Assembly: GCA_029959085.1 (NCBI GenBank)
Contig: JARWIR010000002.1
Location: forward strand, 31,076,233-31,140,232
Length of the DNA stretch: 64,000 nucleotides
Source: Nemophila menziesii
Taxonomy: Eukaryota; Streptophyta; Magnoliopsida; Boraginales; Hydrophyllaceae
Direction of reading: 5' to 3'
The notes under the pieces were generated by a model. That model worked only from the letters and a program-made list of their open reading frames with translations, was not told where the DNA came from and did no database searches. The position numbers and the translations under genes are program-made. Shown piece by piece: positions 10,685 through 22,849 of the stretch (positions within the stretch are counted from its first letter, which is position 1; each line of letters starts with the position of its first letter).

Positions 10685-11407
10685 GACTAACATATTTTCT
10701 TCATATTTTTATATTGAAAAACATGAATGAGTGTAATGATTGAGCATTACTTTGCTTCGATTTATCAATATCAAGTGAATATAACTTTTTTAATCTGATT
10801 TTCCTAATGAAATCAATTTTATTTTTTGTGCGACTCTTCGCACCTAAATGTGTAGTAAATGATAGGAATTCACTGATATCTCAACATGTTTTCAAAACAG
10901 TAAACTCAGCTTCCCATAACGAGAATATTAGCAAATTTTTATGGGATGAAAATATTAAATTCATGCCATCAAGGTAAATCCAATCACAGAGATCAAAAAA
11001 AAACCGAAAAGAAGGTGGATGCAATTATTACTGATGTCTCGTGAACGGAAAATAGTCTCTGAAAATACATAATTGGATGAAATGTGTTCTGCAGATGTAT
11101 CCTTTATATGCAATAATTTCTGTGTTAATTCTTTGTTTCTATAAGTTATTTAATTGTGGATTTGTGTAGAAAAACGAGAAAGGAACCTTCATTTGTTAAA
11201 ATGGATAGAAGTCATGAAAGAGGCATAAAGCCGTTAATAGCTTATGAAAATAGACGGATCACAGTGATTCAATAGAAATGAAAAAGAAATTGAAAATTAA
11301 GATCGGACAAGTCTGCCTTTTACCCCTACGACGTTAGCCAAGTTTAGAGCCACCCCAAGAATAATAGAACACATTTAACCGTATAACCTTCAGGTTATAC
11401 AAATCCA
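10685..11407. other. AT-rich DNA, nothing recognised
   Basis: No open frame with a recognisable product, no repeat edge and no RNA gene was seen. It may be host intergenic or intron sequence linked to the PHD-type gene fragment. Confidence 0.5.
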
Positions 11408-11416
11408 TCGGAAAAT

Positions 11417-11684
11417 GAGTTTTTTTTATTTGTAACATATTTAAAAAAAATAATTGCAACAAAAACTTATTCAGTAAAATAATTGCAGAACTAACATATA
11501 GGCGCTCTTCCGAGGAGCGCCTCCTTCTTTTAGTCAGCCCATTAGTTTAATAGCCCACTAATTAAACTAATTCAGAGGCGCTCCTTTGAAGAGCGCCTTT
11601 ACTTAAAAAAATATCATCCTTGGCCACCGATCTTCCATTAGTATTATACAAGTTTTACTAATCCTTCTTTATAAAAAATTTATT
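11417..11684 (+). repeat. Left terminal inverted repeat of the Pack-MULE
   Basis: It matches 12429-12696 in reverse with few differences. It contains two imperfect 24-bp palindromes with arms AGGCGCTC/GAGCGCCT (about 11499-11522 and 11576-11599). Confidence 0.9.
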
Positions 11685-11736
11685 TAATTATTATCTTTAT
11701 ATACTTGATTTAAGGTATAATTTTGATTTATTTTAG

Positions 11737-12415
11737 GCGGCAATGAGTAAAGTTGAAGATGGATCAAAGAAAGATATACGATCGTTTTAGTGAAAAAGAA
11801 GAACTTTGGTTTGATTTCATGGCTGATACTGGTGATGGTGGAAATTCTACCTATTCTGTAGCAAAGCTTCTTGCTCAACCTAAACTTGAAGTTGAAATTA
11901 ATAAAAAAAAAGCTTAAACTTCCACGTGCTAAACTTCTCCTTATTAATTTCTTAAAAATTGATTTACAGATACCCTAATCCATCAGCATTTACATACGAG
12001 AATTGACTATTTCGTCCCTTTGAGTATGCTCTTCAACCTCCAGTATGGTATAAAGAAGAACATATAGCAGTAAATAAACCGGAATTACCAAGTGGGGTAG
12101 ATGAATTAAAACAATATGATGGGCCCCAATGTTTCGTTATTCCCTGGAAATCACTGTTAGTTTTGTTTAACTCTAGTTATTTCACCTTTGGTTTGGTTAA
12201 ATCTTGGCTCATTTAATCCGTGTTCACAGATTGGTTTGATTGACTTCAAACTTTTATGAGGTATATTTGTCATAAAAGCTGTTTAGGTGGGTGGTTTATG
12301 CCACAAAAGAAAAGTTATTTTGCATTACAACTCCCTAATGGGTGGTGGGTATTTGGTCTTGACTTAGCTCTTCATTGTGATACTGATGTGTATCAGTTCA
12401 AGTTCTTTTCAGAAT
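11737..12415 (+). pseudogene. Captured calcineurin-like metallophosphoesterase gene fragment
   Basis: Three exon pieces are seen. Piece 1 (11737-11945) reads AAMSKVEDGSKKD, then after a shift SEKEELWFDFMADTGDGG and LPRAKLLLI. Piece 2 (11970-12155) reads YPNPSAFTYEN, stop, PFEYALQPPVWYKEEH, KPELPSGVDELKQYDGPQ and CFVIP. Piece 3 (12230-12415) reads FMRYICHKS, GGWFMPQKKSYFALQLP and LDLALHCDTDVYQFKFF. A 74-bp GT-AG intron separates pieces 2 and 3; only the end of the first intron remains (to 11969). The order fits a plant calcineurin-like phosphoesterase. The metal-binding GGD stretch after LLLI is deleted, the GNHD motif is shifted with Asp replaced, and two stops and a shift in a poly-A run make it non-functional. 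Confidence 0.85.
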
Positions 12416-12428
12416 AAATTTAGTATTG

Positions 12429-12696
12429 AATAAATTTTTTATAAAGAAGGATTAGTAAAACTTGTATAATACTAATGGAAGATCGGTGGCCAAGGAGGAT
12501 ATTTTTTTAAGTAAAGGCGCTCTTCAAAGGAGCGCCTCTGAATTAGATTAATTAGTGGGCTATTAAACTAATGGGCTGACTAAAAGAAGGAGGCGCTCCT
12601 CGGAAGAGCGCCTATATGTTAGTTCTGCAATTATTTTACTGAATAAGTTTTTGTTGCAATTATTTTTTTAAAATATGTTACAAATAAAAAAAACTC
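12429..12696 (-). repeat. Right terminal inverted repeat of the Pack-MULE
   Basis: It is the reverse complement of 11417-11684 and ends AAAAAAACTC at 12696, next to the second TCGGAAAAT. Confidence 0.9.
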
Positions 12697-12705
12697 TCGG
12701 AAAAT

Positions 12706-14511
12706 TATATTAAAATCCAAAATCAGTGAAAAAAAAATCAAAACTAGCTATTATTAAACATTAAAATAAATGGTAGTTGTATGAAATCTTTTAGACAACT
12801 TGAGAAACATATATTACAAAAAAAGTGAAAATTTGAGTTATAAATTAATACATGAGCTGTTAATTTATATTTATATGGAAAATTTAAAAATCAATTAACA
12901 AATGATATTATACAATATCCACTACACTTTTGAGAATCAAAATTTAGAATTAGAAGGCTAAAATAAATAACTAATATTTTAAAAAAAAATTAATAGTTAA
13001 AATATAAATCCAACAAACAAAGTGATTAGATCATAAAAGTTCAACTTTAACTAAGAACACAATTCCACATTAAATGTATTATTATATTAAACTAACAACT
13101 TGACATATACATTATAATAATCTGAGATCTATATTTTAGCATCATATAAATATTATTATTTTTTAAAAAACGGCTTATTTATATGTTAGATCTAATCAAA
13201 TAATCAAAATTTATTGCCAACATGATCTGAGTAGATTTCTAAGCCAATAAAAAATACTTTTACCGATTCATGTGATGTAAAAAGATTTAGATTTGAAGCA
13301 AGTTACAACATATTTAGTACTACAAACCTCTAATGAAGTTGGAAAAAATCAAATCTTCTATCAATGTTACAAAGAATGAAAGATTCGTATAAATTTGATG
13401 AATAAAAATTAAGAGGAATTGGAATGGAATCATATGTACTTGGGGTGGATCCCATGACAATAATTATGCTTGATTATCTTAGCTCTGCCCATTGGTGAAA
13501 ACAATGTGGTGCACGATTATTAGAGTGGAAGGTGCTACCGTCCATGATATTGATATATCACTTCTGATATCAATTTACTTTATTACTTTTGATTTGATCG
13601 AATCCAAATAACGACTATATTTTTTAGAATATGAATGTTAAAATGTTGTATAATATTCTATTGTATTGGGTGGTGTGTCAGGTAGGAGAACTAATAAAAG
13701 GAGTCAAATAAAATATGTAGGCTGGAGAAACATGTTCATAAATGAAAACTGAATGTCGACAAGAATGTCAACGCGACAAATGTGTAAGAGGATTTGAAAA
13801 TTTTAGATGAGGGATTGGTATTAGGGGACAGTTTGGGCACCACTAATTTATATTTAGTAGTGGACTCAACCAAACTACTTAACTTTATTGAATATTCAAA
13901 CATATGTTTTAGTTATTTTGTCATATAAGGGGTAATTATATTTTATAAACAAAAATTACATATACATGTACCCCTTTTTCCTCCCCCGGCCAACATCTAT
14001 GTAGCCCTAGTGTGCATACATGTATTTAGTGATATTGTAGTATAAAATTTTCTTGATTAAAATATACTTGTATTGCGAGTACTATTGAACTACACGATTT
14101 TATAATTGCAATTAGCTAATGAATTACTGAAGATATTATAAATTAAAATTGGTTATAAAAATATATAATAGACAATGATATTTTTGCTTCTATGTGTCTA
14201 TGTAATTATCAATAATAAAGGTAACTATTATATTATTCATATATAGTATAGTGAACTTGTAACTATTTTGGCTTACCACACAGGTTGAATGGATAATTTT
14301 GTTGGAATGACATGGTCAACGATCTTGATCTTGATAAAATCGTAGTTCTGTTTTGGATACATAAATTGTAAGGAATATAGTATAAAATAGAATAGTTATA
14401 TCTTTCTAATATATAACATCAAATTCGTCAAAGATAAATGAATAGTAAATGTTGGTTTTCAATAAAAACTTGTAAAAGATATGTACAACAAATTTAATAG
14501 GTGAAAGAGGG
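12706..14511. other. AT-rich DNA, nothing recognised
   Basis: No open frame with a recognisable product. A short inverted repeat (CCACTA...TAGTGG, near 13840-13865) is the only structure noticed. It ends abruptly at 14511 against the truncated protease gene of element C. Confidence 0.5.
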
Positions 14512-14850
14512 TTACAATGGGACGTTCTTATCTTCTTTATAGTCAAGAATAATAAAATCTGTGGGAATAACAAGGTTACCTACTTGGATAAGCACGTCCT
14601 CAATTACACTCCACGACTTTGCTGTTGATTGATCCGCAAGCTGTAAGATCACGGATGTTGGTTTTGCATCGCTAATACCAATCTTCTTGAATATACTTTT
14701 GGGCAAAATATTCACACTTTCCCCTAAATCACACATGGCTTTTCCATGAAATATACCACCTATTTTTATTGGGAGGTTGAAACTTCCACGATCTTTGAGC
14801 TTCAGTGGTAATCTTTGCTGAACTTATGCTGATATCCCTTCATTGAGTGT
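14512..14850 (-). pseudogene. Protease fragment of element C
   Basis: The minus strand reads LPLKLKDRGSFNLPIKIGG, then MCDLGESVNILPKSIFKK, DVLIQVGNLVIPTDFIILDY and DKNVPL. The active-site DLG is kept with Glu where Ala is usual. The ILGRPFLAT segment that should follow is cut off at 14512. An in-frame stop lies before LPLKLK. Aspartic protease would mature Gag; this one is incomplete. Confidence 0.8.
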
Positions 14851-16380
14851 CACAGACTTGGATCTTGTGAGCCTCTCTTTATTAGAGAATGCCTCCATGA
14901 AGAATCGATCATAATATCGTTTTCCTTCCATAGCTTCAAGGAGAGGGATGTTGATTTTCAATTGTTTTAACGTCTCCATACACCTCTCTTGCTCCTCCTT
15001 TGGATAAGCGGATTTTACGGGATCATAGCAATGAAGGGGTGGTCGTCTTGCTCTACTTTTCTCTTCAATTCTTGGAGCATCGACCAACCGTGGCTACCTA
15101 ATCTCATCGTGTTCAATCTCTTCAACCCAATCTTCAAAAATTATCTCATCTAAGTTCATCCTATCTACGTTTGACTTGGTTGGTGTTCATCCACTTTACT
15201 TGATGAAGATGGTAGTGATTCTTTTATCTTTCCAGGTTGAAAACTAATAGTCTTAACCTAGTCGTCAACGTATTGGATCTTCTTCATGTTAGAATTTTTA
15301 ATTTGCATCAATTGCAAGAGTCGAGTTTTCATTTGTTCTATGATTATAGTGAGTCGCATCACATGTTTCTCTAAAAGCTGATTATGTTGTTTCAAATCTT
15401 GATTATGTTGTTGCAGGCTTTGCACTACTGATACATCGATCTTTGACTCAAGTCTACTCATATTGTCCTTCGAGAAGTTTATGAATTGACTAATAGTCTC
15501 TTTTAACTCAATGATATCTTCTTGATGACGTGATGGAGCTTGACTTCCATTGTACGCATTGTAGCCCGGTGGATGATTAACTTGGTTTTCATAGACTAGA
15601 TCTTGCAGGTATAACTGTTGAGGTGGCGCTTGGATGCTTTTCTCAACTGTTATGGCGAGTTGCTGTATTTGTTCTTGCAAGCTTGAAAACCTCGCCTCTG
15701 TATCAATATTAGTGGTAGGAGCTTGTGATTGTGGCCAACTTATGTTGGTCTAGATAATTATTTCCATACCACTTTTTGCTTCTTTCTGATTCATAGAGAC
15801 AAAACTACCACGACCCATATCATCTACTCTAAGCCTTGACTCTTTATTGAGTCCATTATAGAACATTGATAATTGTAATTCTGACGTGTATCCGTGTATT
15901 GGACATCTTGCCAACTTCTTTTGAAATCTGGTCCATGCTTCGCCAACACTCTCTCCGGCTTTTTATACGAAATTCATAAGCTCTAATTGTTCCTTTACTC
16001 GCATACTTTTAGGATAAAATTGATCAAGGAATCTTGCTTGAAGCTTGTTCCAATTTGTTATTAGCTCGAGAGGTTGGTCATCTAAACAATTGCTTGCTAA
16101 CCCGGTCAAGAAAAATTGAAACATTAAATAATACATAAGTTCTTGCATAACACCTTCAGTAATGTAGGCATCACAAAATTGCATGAATTTCTAAACAGTG
16201 CGGACCGGATCTTGATGTGTATCACCTCTATATTTCCCATAGCTCGCGAATTGATTAATTAAGTCAGGATCAGGCTTAAATCGAACGGCTTAATATCTAG
16301 AGGGTGAATCCCAATGGGTTGCAATTGGAATGGACCAGGAAAACCTAGCTCTAACTGTTGATTAGCAATTAAAAACCTGA
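14851..16380 (-). pseudogene. gag pseudogene of element C
   Basis: In order on the minus strand: IGIHPLDIKP near 16300, then RFKPDPDLINQFASYGKYRG, KFMQFCDAYITEGV (16184 down), the capsid core to KEQLELMNFV, WTRFQKKLARCPIHGYTSEL, a Gln-rich and coiled-coil-prone region at 15680-15258, a linker, and LKQLKINIPLLEAMEGKRYY near 15000. Several stops interrupt it, for example after TV before KFMQ and after NFV. The order is normal for a plant Ty3/gypsy gag with a long linker to protease. Confidence 0.75.
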
Positions 16381-16470
16381 AAAAGACAAAAACAAAAAGA
16401 AACGCGTTAAACTGAAAACAAATAAAAACTTCTACACTAAATAAAAAAAATAGACTAACTTAAAGATAAA

Positions 16471-16488
16471 TACCCGGCAGCGGCGCCA
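16471..16488 (-). promoter_or_regulatory. Primer-binding site of element C (tRNA-Asp)
   Basis: On the minus strand it reads TGGCGCCGCTGCCGGGTA, only two changes from the tRNA-Asp complement, 6 bp inside the LTR edge at 16495. Confidence 0.85.
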
Positions 16489-17837
16489 AAAACATGGTTG
16501 GGGCAAAGGTTTGATAAATAAATAGATAAATAAAGATAATAATAAAGGACACACCCTTGACTACCACGAGAAACTCACTGCAAGTATTACAGATCGTTTG
16601 TAATTTTAGTTGATAAGAAAAATTCGTTCCGAGGAATTTGATCCGTTAGATCTACTTGTATTAAATAAGCGTAGACGAATTTAGATGTTTAGATAAAAAT
16701 AGGATAAGATGAATAATAATCTGACGTGAAATAATAAATAATAATACAGATAAATAAATATGAGTGTAAGTAAGATAAATTAAGTTATAATATGAGTCTA
16801 TCTTACTAAGTTGTGAGTGTAAGTAAGATAAATTAAGGTTATAATATGAGTAGTATCTTACTAAGTTGTTATATTAACCTTAAGGGTGAATTGAGCATTA
16901 TATATTAACCGGGATTCTAGATTCTATCTAACCCCTGTGATGGTGGACTTAAAAGCAACCTCTCCACTACCAGGGGACATGGGTAAGGGGAACCTGAGTA
17001 ATGATTGGTGGTTAAATCAAACCTTTATGGCTATCTAGTTAGGCAATCCTGTCGAGATCACTACGGCACACTAGACGATTATGTGGTGTTGTCAATAATT
17101 GAATCCCCCTTTAGGGTGTTAACTCAATTAATAAGGATAGTCCTAAGATTGGCCAAATCTAGGGCTGAAAACAATATGTCAAAGCACACAATACCAATAT
17201 ACGCCAAGCTCAAATCAATTAAAATAACAAATAGTATTTTGAAATTTAAGACAAAATAATAAGCCAAATAATTAATAGTAAAACTTACAGAATAAAAGCT
17301 TAGAAGTATGGTGAAGTCACAAAACTATAGCTAATTACCCTAAACATAGAGGAGTGATGTAGAAGAGGAGTTTGTCACTCTCCAACTTCTTGCTTCTTGT
17401 CTTCCTCTATAGGTCAGCTTGCTTCTTTAATGAAAAGCTTGATACTAAGGATGAATATATGTGTAAGGACTAAGCTTATGATTAGAACTAGGCAAGAACA
17501 TGTTTACAATGGTTTAAGTGTGTATTTACAGGTGTTTAGGAAGCCCTAAAACGTTTTCTTGGAGTAGGAGGCAAGTACTTTGACTTTTAGCTCAACTCTA
17601 ATTCGTAACCCTAAAATATAGAAAAGGTAATAAACTGTTGATGTTTTGTTTTGGTCGTAACATCTTCAATATAGCTCCGATTGACGCGTTATTTATATCG
17701 AAATTGATCGTCTCGGAAAGCTCTACAACTTTGATTTGACCATTCTTCCAAATTCCCAGTCAATCCTGAGTCATGATAACTTTTATGGACATAGCTGCTG
17801 AAATTCAGATTTACTTGACAACTTTATCTTTCCATAC

Positions 17838-19607
17838 TGATGTCTCCCTATTTGTTCTAATTATTAGCCCTTTGGAGACATCCTTTTAGGTGAATAAATG
17901 ACTTATTTGATAGACTTTTATGCTTATTTGATCATATTGCACTTTCTCCCCTGGGAAATTGACTAATTGCATTTTTAGAGCTTTTGTGCGTTAATTTGAT
18001 TAGTTTTAATGCAAAGTTAGTAGGTTCTTGAATTTCATGAAAGACCAATCCAAGGAGGAGAAATGAGAATTGAAGTATTAGGGTATTTTAGTGTGTTAGG
18101 AAGTACATTTACTCGAGTTTCTATTTTTAGAGTGCACTTTCCTATTTCTATTTCTTGAATTATTGATTTATTTTTTTTAAAGCATATGCGGTTTAATTAT
18201 TTATTTATTGTGAAGTTTTAAAAGATATATGGTAATTACTTAGAGACCAAGTCAAGTCAAAGAAGTAAAGGAAAGAAGATTTACATGGAAATAAGAAGAT
18301 TAAGGAAGGATATATGCAAAGAAGGAAAAGATAAATCTGCCATATGAATTTGAAATTCCAGCCACGTTTCAATACGAGTTCATAACTTAAGATTGGCTAA
18401 GAATTTGGGTTAGTTGTCTGCACCATTGGAAAGAGCTTTCTGAGACAAGCGGTTTCAAATATTGGAACGCGTCAAACGAATAAGTATTGAATGAGATATG
18501 ACGAAAACGAATCAACAGCATAATCTTACCTTTCCTAGATTTTAGGGCTACGAATTTAAGAGTTCTTAACTTGTCTTCCACTCCAAGTAAATTCGACCTA
18601 GGGCTTGCTAACACCTATAAATACACCCCTTAGCCTCCTCTTTTCACACACTTCAGAGAATTACACAAGAGGCTAAAGGTTTTCAAGTCAGAGCAAGAAG
18701 GCAAGGGGAAGCTAGTGTTGGAGGAATCCTGTTCTTCCATCAACAGTCATCCTACCCTTTAGGTTATCAATTTATCTTTTGTATTTGAACATGAATTCCT
18801 TTTATTTATTTTCAGTCTTTAATTTTATCATGAGCTAAATTTCCATATACTTGAGGATCGCATTAAAGGGATGAACCTTAATTAAATAATTTATGTTTTG
18901 AATTTGGGATTGTTATGATTTAAACTGAGTTGAGTTTTATATATTGGATATTACTTTGTTTTCATTACTATTTCTTTTAGGAACAACTAGAAAAAGCTTT
19001 TAGTATTTGGGCTATTCACTTTAGTGGCGAAGAGATCATCCGACAGGGGGGTTTGAATACAGATCTAGGCAATACCCGTGTAATGTCTGTTATTGACCGA
19101 CAGGCTTAACTAGTTACATAGCCAAAGAGGTAAAATCATATCATCCGAAGAGGCATATTCGCTCATACAGGGGTTTATAGTACTTTAGGATAGCTCCTAG
19201 GTCCACCCGACAGGGGCTAGGAGATATTAGAGTCCCGACTAGTATTATAATTCCAATTCTACCCTTAAAAATAACATAGATTATATTGATTAAGTGGATT
19301 CCTTGCGAGACTCAAGTATCTCTCTTATATGAAGTTAGTCGTTTCTTTGCTTTATTTCTTTTCTAGTTAATTTACTTTTAGTCTTTATGTTATTTGCATC
19401 TTTTAATTACAAAAACCAAACAAAAATTCTTATCTTTTATTTTCCTGTCAACAATTATTCTTACTAATTGATTAATATTTGGGTTGAACCTAATCCGTCC
19501 CTGAGAACGAACTTGATTATCATATATTACTTGGGACAACTGTACACTTGCAGTTTGTGGTTCCTCTTTATTTATCGCTTTATTTTCTAACACCCTAGGA
19601 CCCACCA
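17838..19607 (+). mobile_element. Solo LTR (1770 bp) nested in element C's LTR
   Basis: It starts TGATGTCTCCC and ends GGACCCACCA. A perfect 5-bp duplication CATAC flanks it (17833-17837 and 19608-19612), and the host LTR continues on both sides. No internal region is present, so it formed by recombination between two LTRs after insertion. It is similar to the plus-strand LTRs of element E. Confidence 0.93.
18616..18624 (+). promoter_or_regulatory. TATA box in the solo LTR
   Basis: TATAAATAC is about 780 bp from the LTR start, in the same sequence context as in the other LTRs. It could still drive read-out transcription to the right. Confidence 0.5.
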
Positions 19608-19788
19608 CATACTTATCTTTTCCTTCCTTTATCTCCAATTTCCATCCAAATCTTCTTTCCTTTATCTCTTGGAATTGATTTGACATCTAATTAATTACCA
19701 TATATCTTTAAAGCTTCACAATTACCAAACAATTAAACCAAATATGCTCTAAAAATAATAAATTATCAAATCAAGACAAGAAATAAGA

Positions 19789-19809
19789 ATATATATATAT
19801 ATATATATA
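19789..19809. repeat. (AT)n microsatellite in element C's LTR
   Basis: About ten AT units in the U3 part of the LTR. It is absent from the related LTRs, so it arose after insertion. Confidence 0.8.
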
Positions 19810-19888
19810 AATCAAGTAATTGACTTCCAAATAATCCTAAAATGATGTCTCCAACTAAGATTAAATCATCACAAATGGGGAGACATCA

Positions 19889-20547
19889 CCTCTCTAGGTC
19901 GTCTTGCTTCTTTGGATAATTATGAGTGTAATTCTAAATCTTAATATGAGCAAGGAAAATGTTTACAGAGGTAAATAGCTGTATTTATAGGTGTTAGGTC
20001 GAAATCTTAGAGTGGAAGTCAAGTTATTGGAATCCCTTTCCATTTCAAATACGTTTCCTAAAATATAGGACAAGATAAACACTGTTTAGTAATTTGATCA
20101 TATATCCTTCATTATTAAGCAAAATTTAGTGTACGACCTATCAAAACGACTCCAGCTGAAAGATCTATCTGAATATCTTCCAAAATCGCAGCCAATTTGT
20201 AGTTATCTTCACTTTAGTGGACGTCACTACAAATTTGGTAGATTTATTTGACAGCTTTTTCTTTCCTAATTCAGTTTTGTTTCCTTTTATCTCCTGATTC
20301 CTCCTGGATCTTCTTTCCTTAACCTCCTTGTAATTGATTTTGAATATAAGTATATTTCGGTATATTTAAGAGCTTCACAAAAACACACAAATTATACCAA
20401 ATATGCTCTAAAAGTACTAAATTTCCAAATTAAGACATGAATCAAGAATTTTTCTAATAACGTGGAAAAATACCCAACCATTTAATTAAATACACCTAAA
20501 ATGATGTCTTAAACTTAGATTAATATATCACAATTATGGAGACATCA
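19889..20547 (-). repeat. 3' LTR remnant of element D
   Basis: It aligns with 35335-35999 of D's 5' LTR. The left 0.9 kb was lost where element C inserted and was later truncated. The outer end is TATGGAGACATCA at 20547. Confidence 0.8.
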
Positions 20548-20582
20548 AGACCCCAACTCAAAGTTGTATCTTCCCGATATAA
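20548..20582 (-). promoter_or_regulatory. Polypurine tract and adjoining hairpin, element D
   Basis: On the minus strand TTTGAGTTGGGGTCT runs into the LTR start, a fitting polypurine tract. Just upstream (20564-20582) is a hairpin with arms TTGTATC/GATATAA and loop TTCCC. Homologous hairpins stand at the same place in G and H. Confidence 0.65.
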
Positions 20583-22849
20583 TAAAGAATAAGAACATAG
20601 GGAAGTCTCTAAATAAACCTAAGTCAATTAAGCACAATGAAAAGAAGATAGAAGCATATGAATATTAAACTCAAACCAAATAGTTAGAATGTTTCATGTA
20701 ATAATATTTACAAACTAAATTACCTGAACACATATCATACAAACGATCAACACGGTTCAAATTCAAAATCAGATTAGCTTTGCAATGCACGAAGGAGAGG
20801 TTCTCACTTAGGTTAACATAGAGGCTATAGATTGTTCATCTATCCTACCTAGTATCCAGTGATCCATCTAACTACTCTCTAATGGTTCAATTATTTTCTA
20901 GACCACATAGCAAAGAATCATAAGGTGTTTAAGGGTGTAATGTTGGCTTATGGACGGTATGATATGTATATTTGGATAATGAAAAGTGAGTTGTTGGCTC
21001 TCTCATCACTAACCATCAACAAAATTCCCTAGATCTTGAATTACTCTCATAAAATATTCTCACTCAACCTAATGACTTGATGCACTAATTAGCATCCTAA
21101 ATAACCCAATAAAGCTTTAAGATGATCACATAAGAAATTCCACTTTGTCGGTCCAAATAATATTCAATCTTCTTATATCAATTTTTCTTTTGTAATATAG
21201 CTATGACTCCCTTTTTTTATGTGAGATATCATCCTACTTTTTCAACATATATAATTCTTTCTTTTATTTTTTCATTTACTTTTACCCCGACAAAGGGTTA
21301 CAATATGAAACAGTAAATTGTCATCAATAGAGCACAATTACATAAGCTCAACAATACCCAACCCAACAATATTTAGCATAAGGTGAGCCCACTACCCCAA
21401 ACTAAAGCTCTAAAACGAATGTCTATGCAACGCGGCTCGAGTGCAGGTCATATGGAAAAGTCTTAAAATCCAAGGGGTGTGGCTTATAACGTGACTAATA
21501 GACTTTAGAAAGGATAGAAGGGGCTGAGAAGGATATAACTATAATAAATGGTCCGAAAGATAAAAAGTTAATAAAGGCTTATCAAAGAACCGCCTTAATC
21601 ACTTTCTAAACTATGAATTTTGTTACTTTTTCACCTCTAGTACATTCATTTAATGGCTTTATCAACTAGATCAGATCTCATGGCCCACAAACCCCTCAAG
21701 GCGCCCTAAGATCCAATGTATTTGTACTGCATTTCTTATTAATATTTTCTTTACAATCAACGTGTGTTTCATGTTCATACTCAAAGCATAAAAAATAACC
21801 AATCATAAACATATTACTTACTATCATTAACTCACTAAGTTTATGCTTTCAAGCTATTAAACACAATCTACATCTAATCCATCTATCAAATTTTTTAATT
21901 TATTCCTAAAAAACATTAAATCAAAATAAATAGAGATGAGGGACAACGAATCCCCATACCCCCAACTCAAAAATGAGTCGTGTCCCCATGACTCAAAAAG
22001 GCTCGATAAGAAATTAAAAACTAAAACATATATTGCAAGTACAAAAAGATGGTAGGGAAGAAAAAAAACATACTCTTCGAGGCTATTGCCTCACATGATC
22101 AATACCCAAAATAGTGTGCATTGCTTCTCTTGTATGTAAGCTTCCCTTATCACAAAATTTTGCCTTCCCTGTCCTCCTCTTATGCTCTATCTCAATCAAT
22201 CATACAACTCTAGAAATCTCTTACTCATCTTCTCCAATTTTTTTCTTGAATACTATCTCATGTGAAGGTGTTCATCCAAGAAAATGTTGTTGTGGAAACA
22301 ACAAATAAGGCCTTTAGAATCTTTTCTCATCTCGGTATAGGTATATCGATATGGAGAGATTGGGGTGTTTTCTCCTTGAAAGATGTATCTGATTTGCTCT
22401 TTGATTTCACCACTGCTAGCTTTCCTCTCATGTTTTGACCCGACTTACCTTTTTTGTTTGTTCCCGAACTAGTACCAATCTCACTTGATTTCTTCTTCAT
22501 CTTACCAAATACCTTTCTTTGATTCTTCCTCTCCCTTAACACTAGATAGTGTATCCGTTCTTTTCCGTCATCTCAATTGACCCCCAACTCAAAAGTTTAA
22601 ACACTCTTGAATTAATTACCTTTTGATTCTTGGATTCTTGATGTCTTAGAATAATTTGGGTGTTTTCTTCTTGTTTATAGGAAGGTATGGAAGGATTTGA
22701 ATATAAATTTACGGTGATTTGGTGGTGTTTTGATGTGAGGTGTAGGTTATGTAAAGCTTCAATGGAGTTTGGGAGTTTTAGGGATCAAAGAGGCTTAAGG
22801 TTTTGAATAAAAAAGTGATATATAAGCTAACCTCTTCTTCTTCTTTGCT
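20583..22849 (-). other. Long 3' spacer of element D
   Basis: Non-coding spacer between coding end and 3' LTR, aligned with 42083-43900 in G. It has a hairpin GAGGC-TATT-GCCTC at 22079-22092 and several CCCCAAACTC/CCCCCAACTC (polypurine-tract-like) motifs at about 21400, 21960 and 22580. A 71-codon Lys/Ser-rich open frame (22542-22327) has no recognised match and may be chance. Confidence 0.55.

Larger units (their letters stand above)
11417..12696. mobile_element. Pack-MULE (Mutator-like, non-autonomous, 1280 bp)
   Basis: The 268-bp terminal inverted repeats start GAGTTTTTTTTATTTG and end with the complement. The element is flanked by a perfect 9-bp duplication TCGGAAAAT (11408-11416 and 12697-12705), the length made by Mutator-like transposases. 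Between the repeats lies an exon-intron fragment of a host metallophosphoesterase gene and no transposase. This is the definition of a Pack-MULE. Both ends and the duplication are intact, so insertion was relatively recent. Confidence 0.92.
14512..19888 (-). mobile_element. Element C: truncated Athila-like element, minus strand
   Basis: Reading leftwards: 5' LTR (16495-19888, split by a solo LTR), PBS, gag, linker, and the protease up to its DKNVPL segment, where it stops at 14512 against unrelated DNA. Its outer LTR end at 19888 abuts the inside of element D's 3' LTR, so it inserted there. The remaining part of C and the left part of D's LTR are missing, most simply through one deletion. Confidence 0.8.
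16495..19888 (-). repeat. 5' LTR of element C, split by a solo LTR
   Basis: The LTR runs 16495-17837 and continues at 19613-19888. Joined, it is about 1.6 kb. The outer end is AAAATGATGTCTCC...GGGGAGACATCA at 19888. Confidence 0.85.

Noticed and set aside
13840..13865. Possible small MITE around CCACTA...TAGTGG
   Set aside because: No target duplication or second end could be found.
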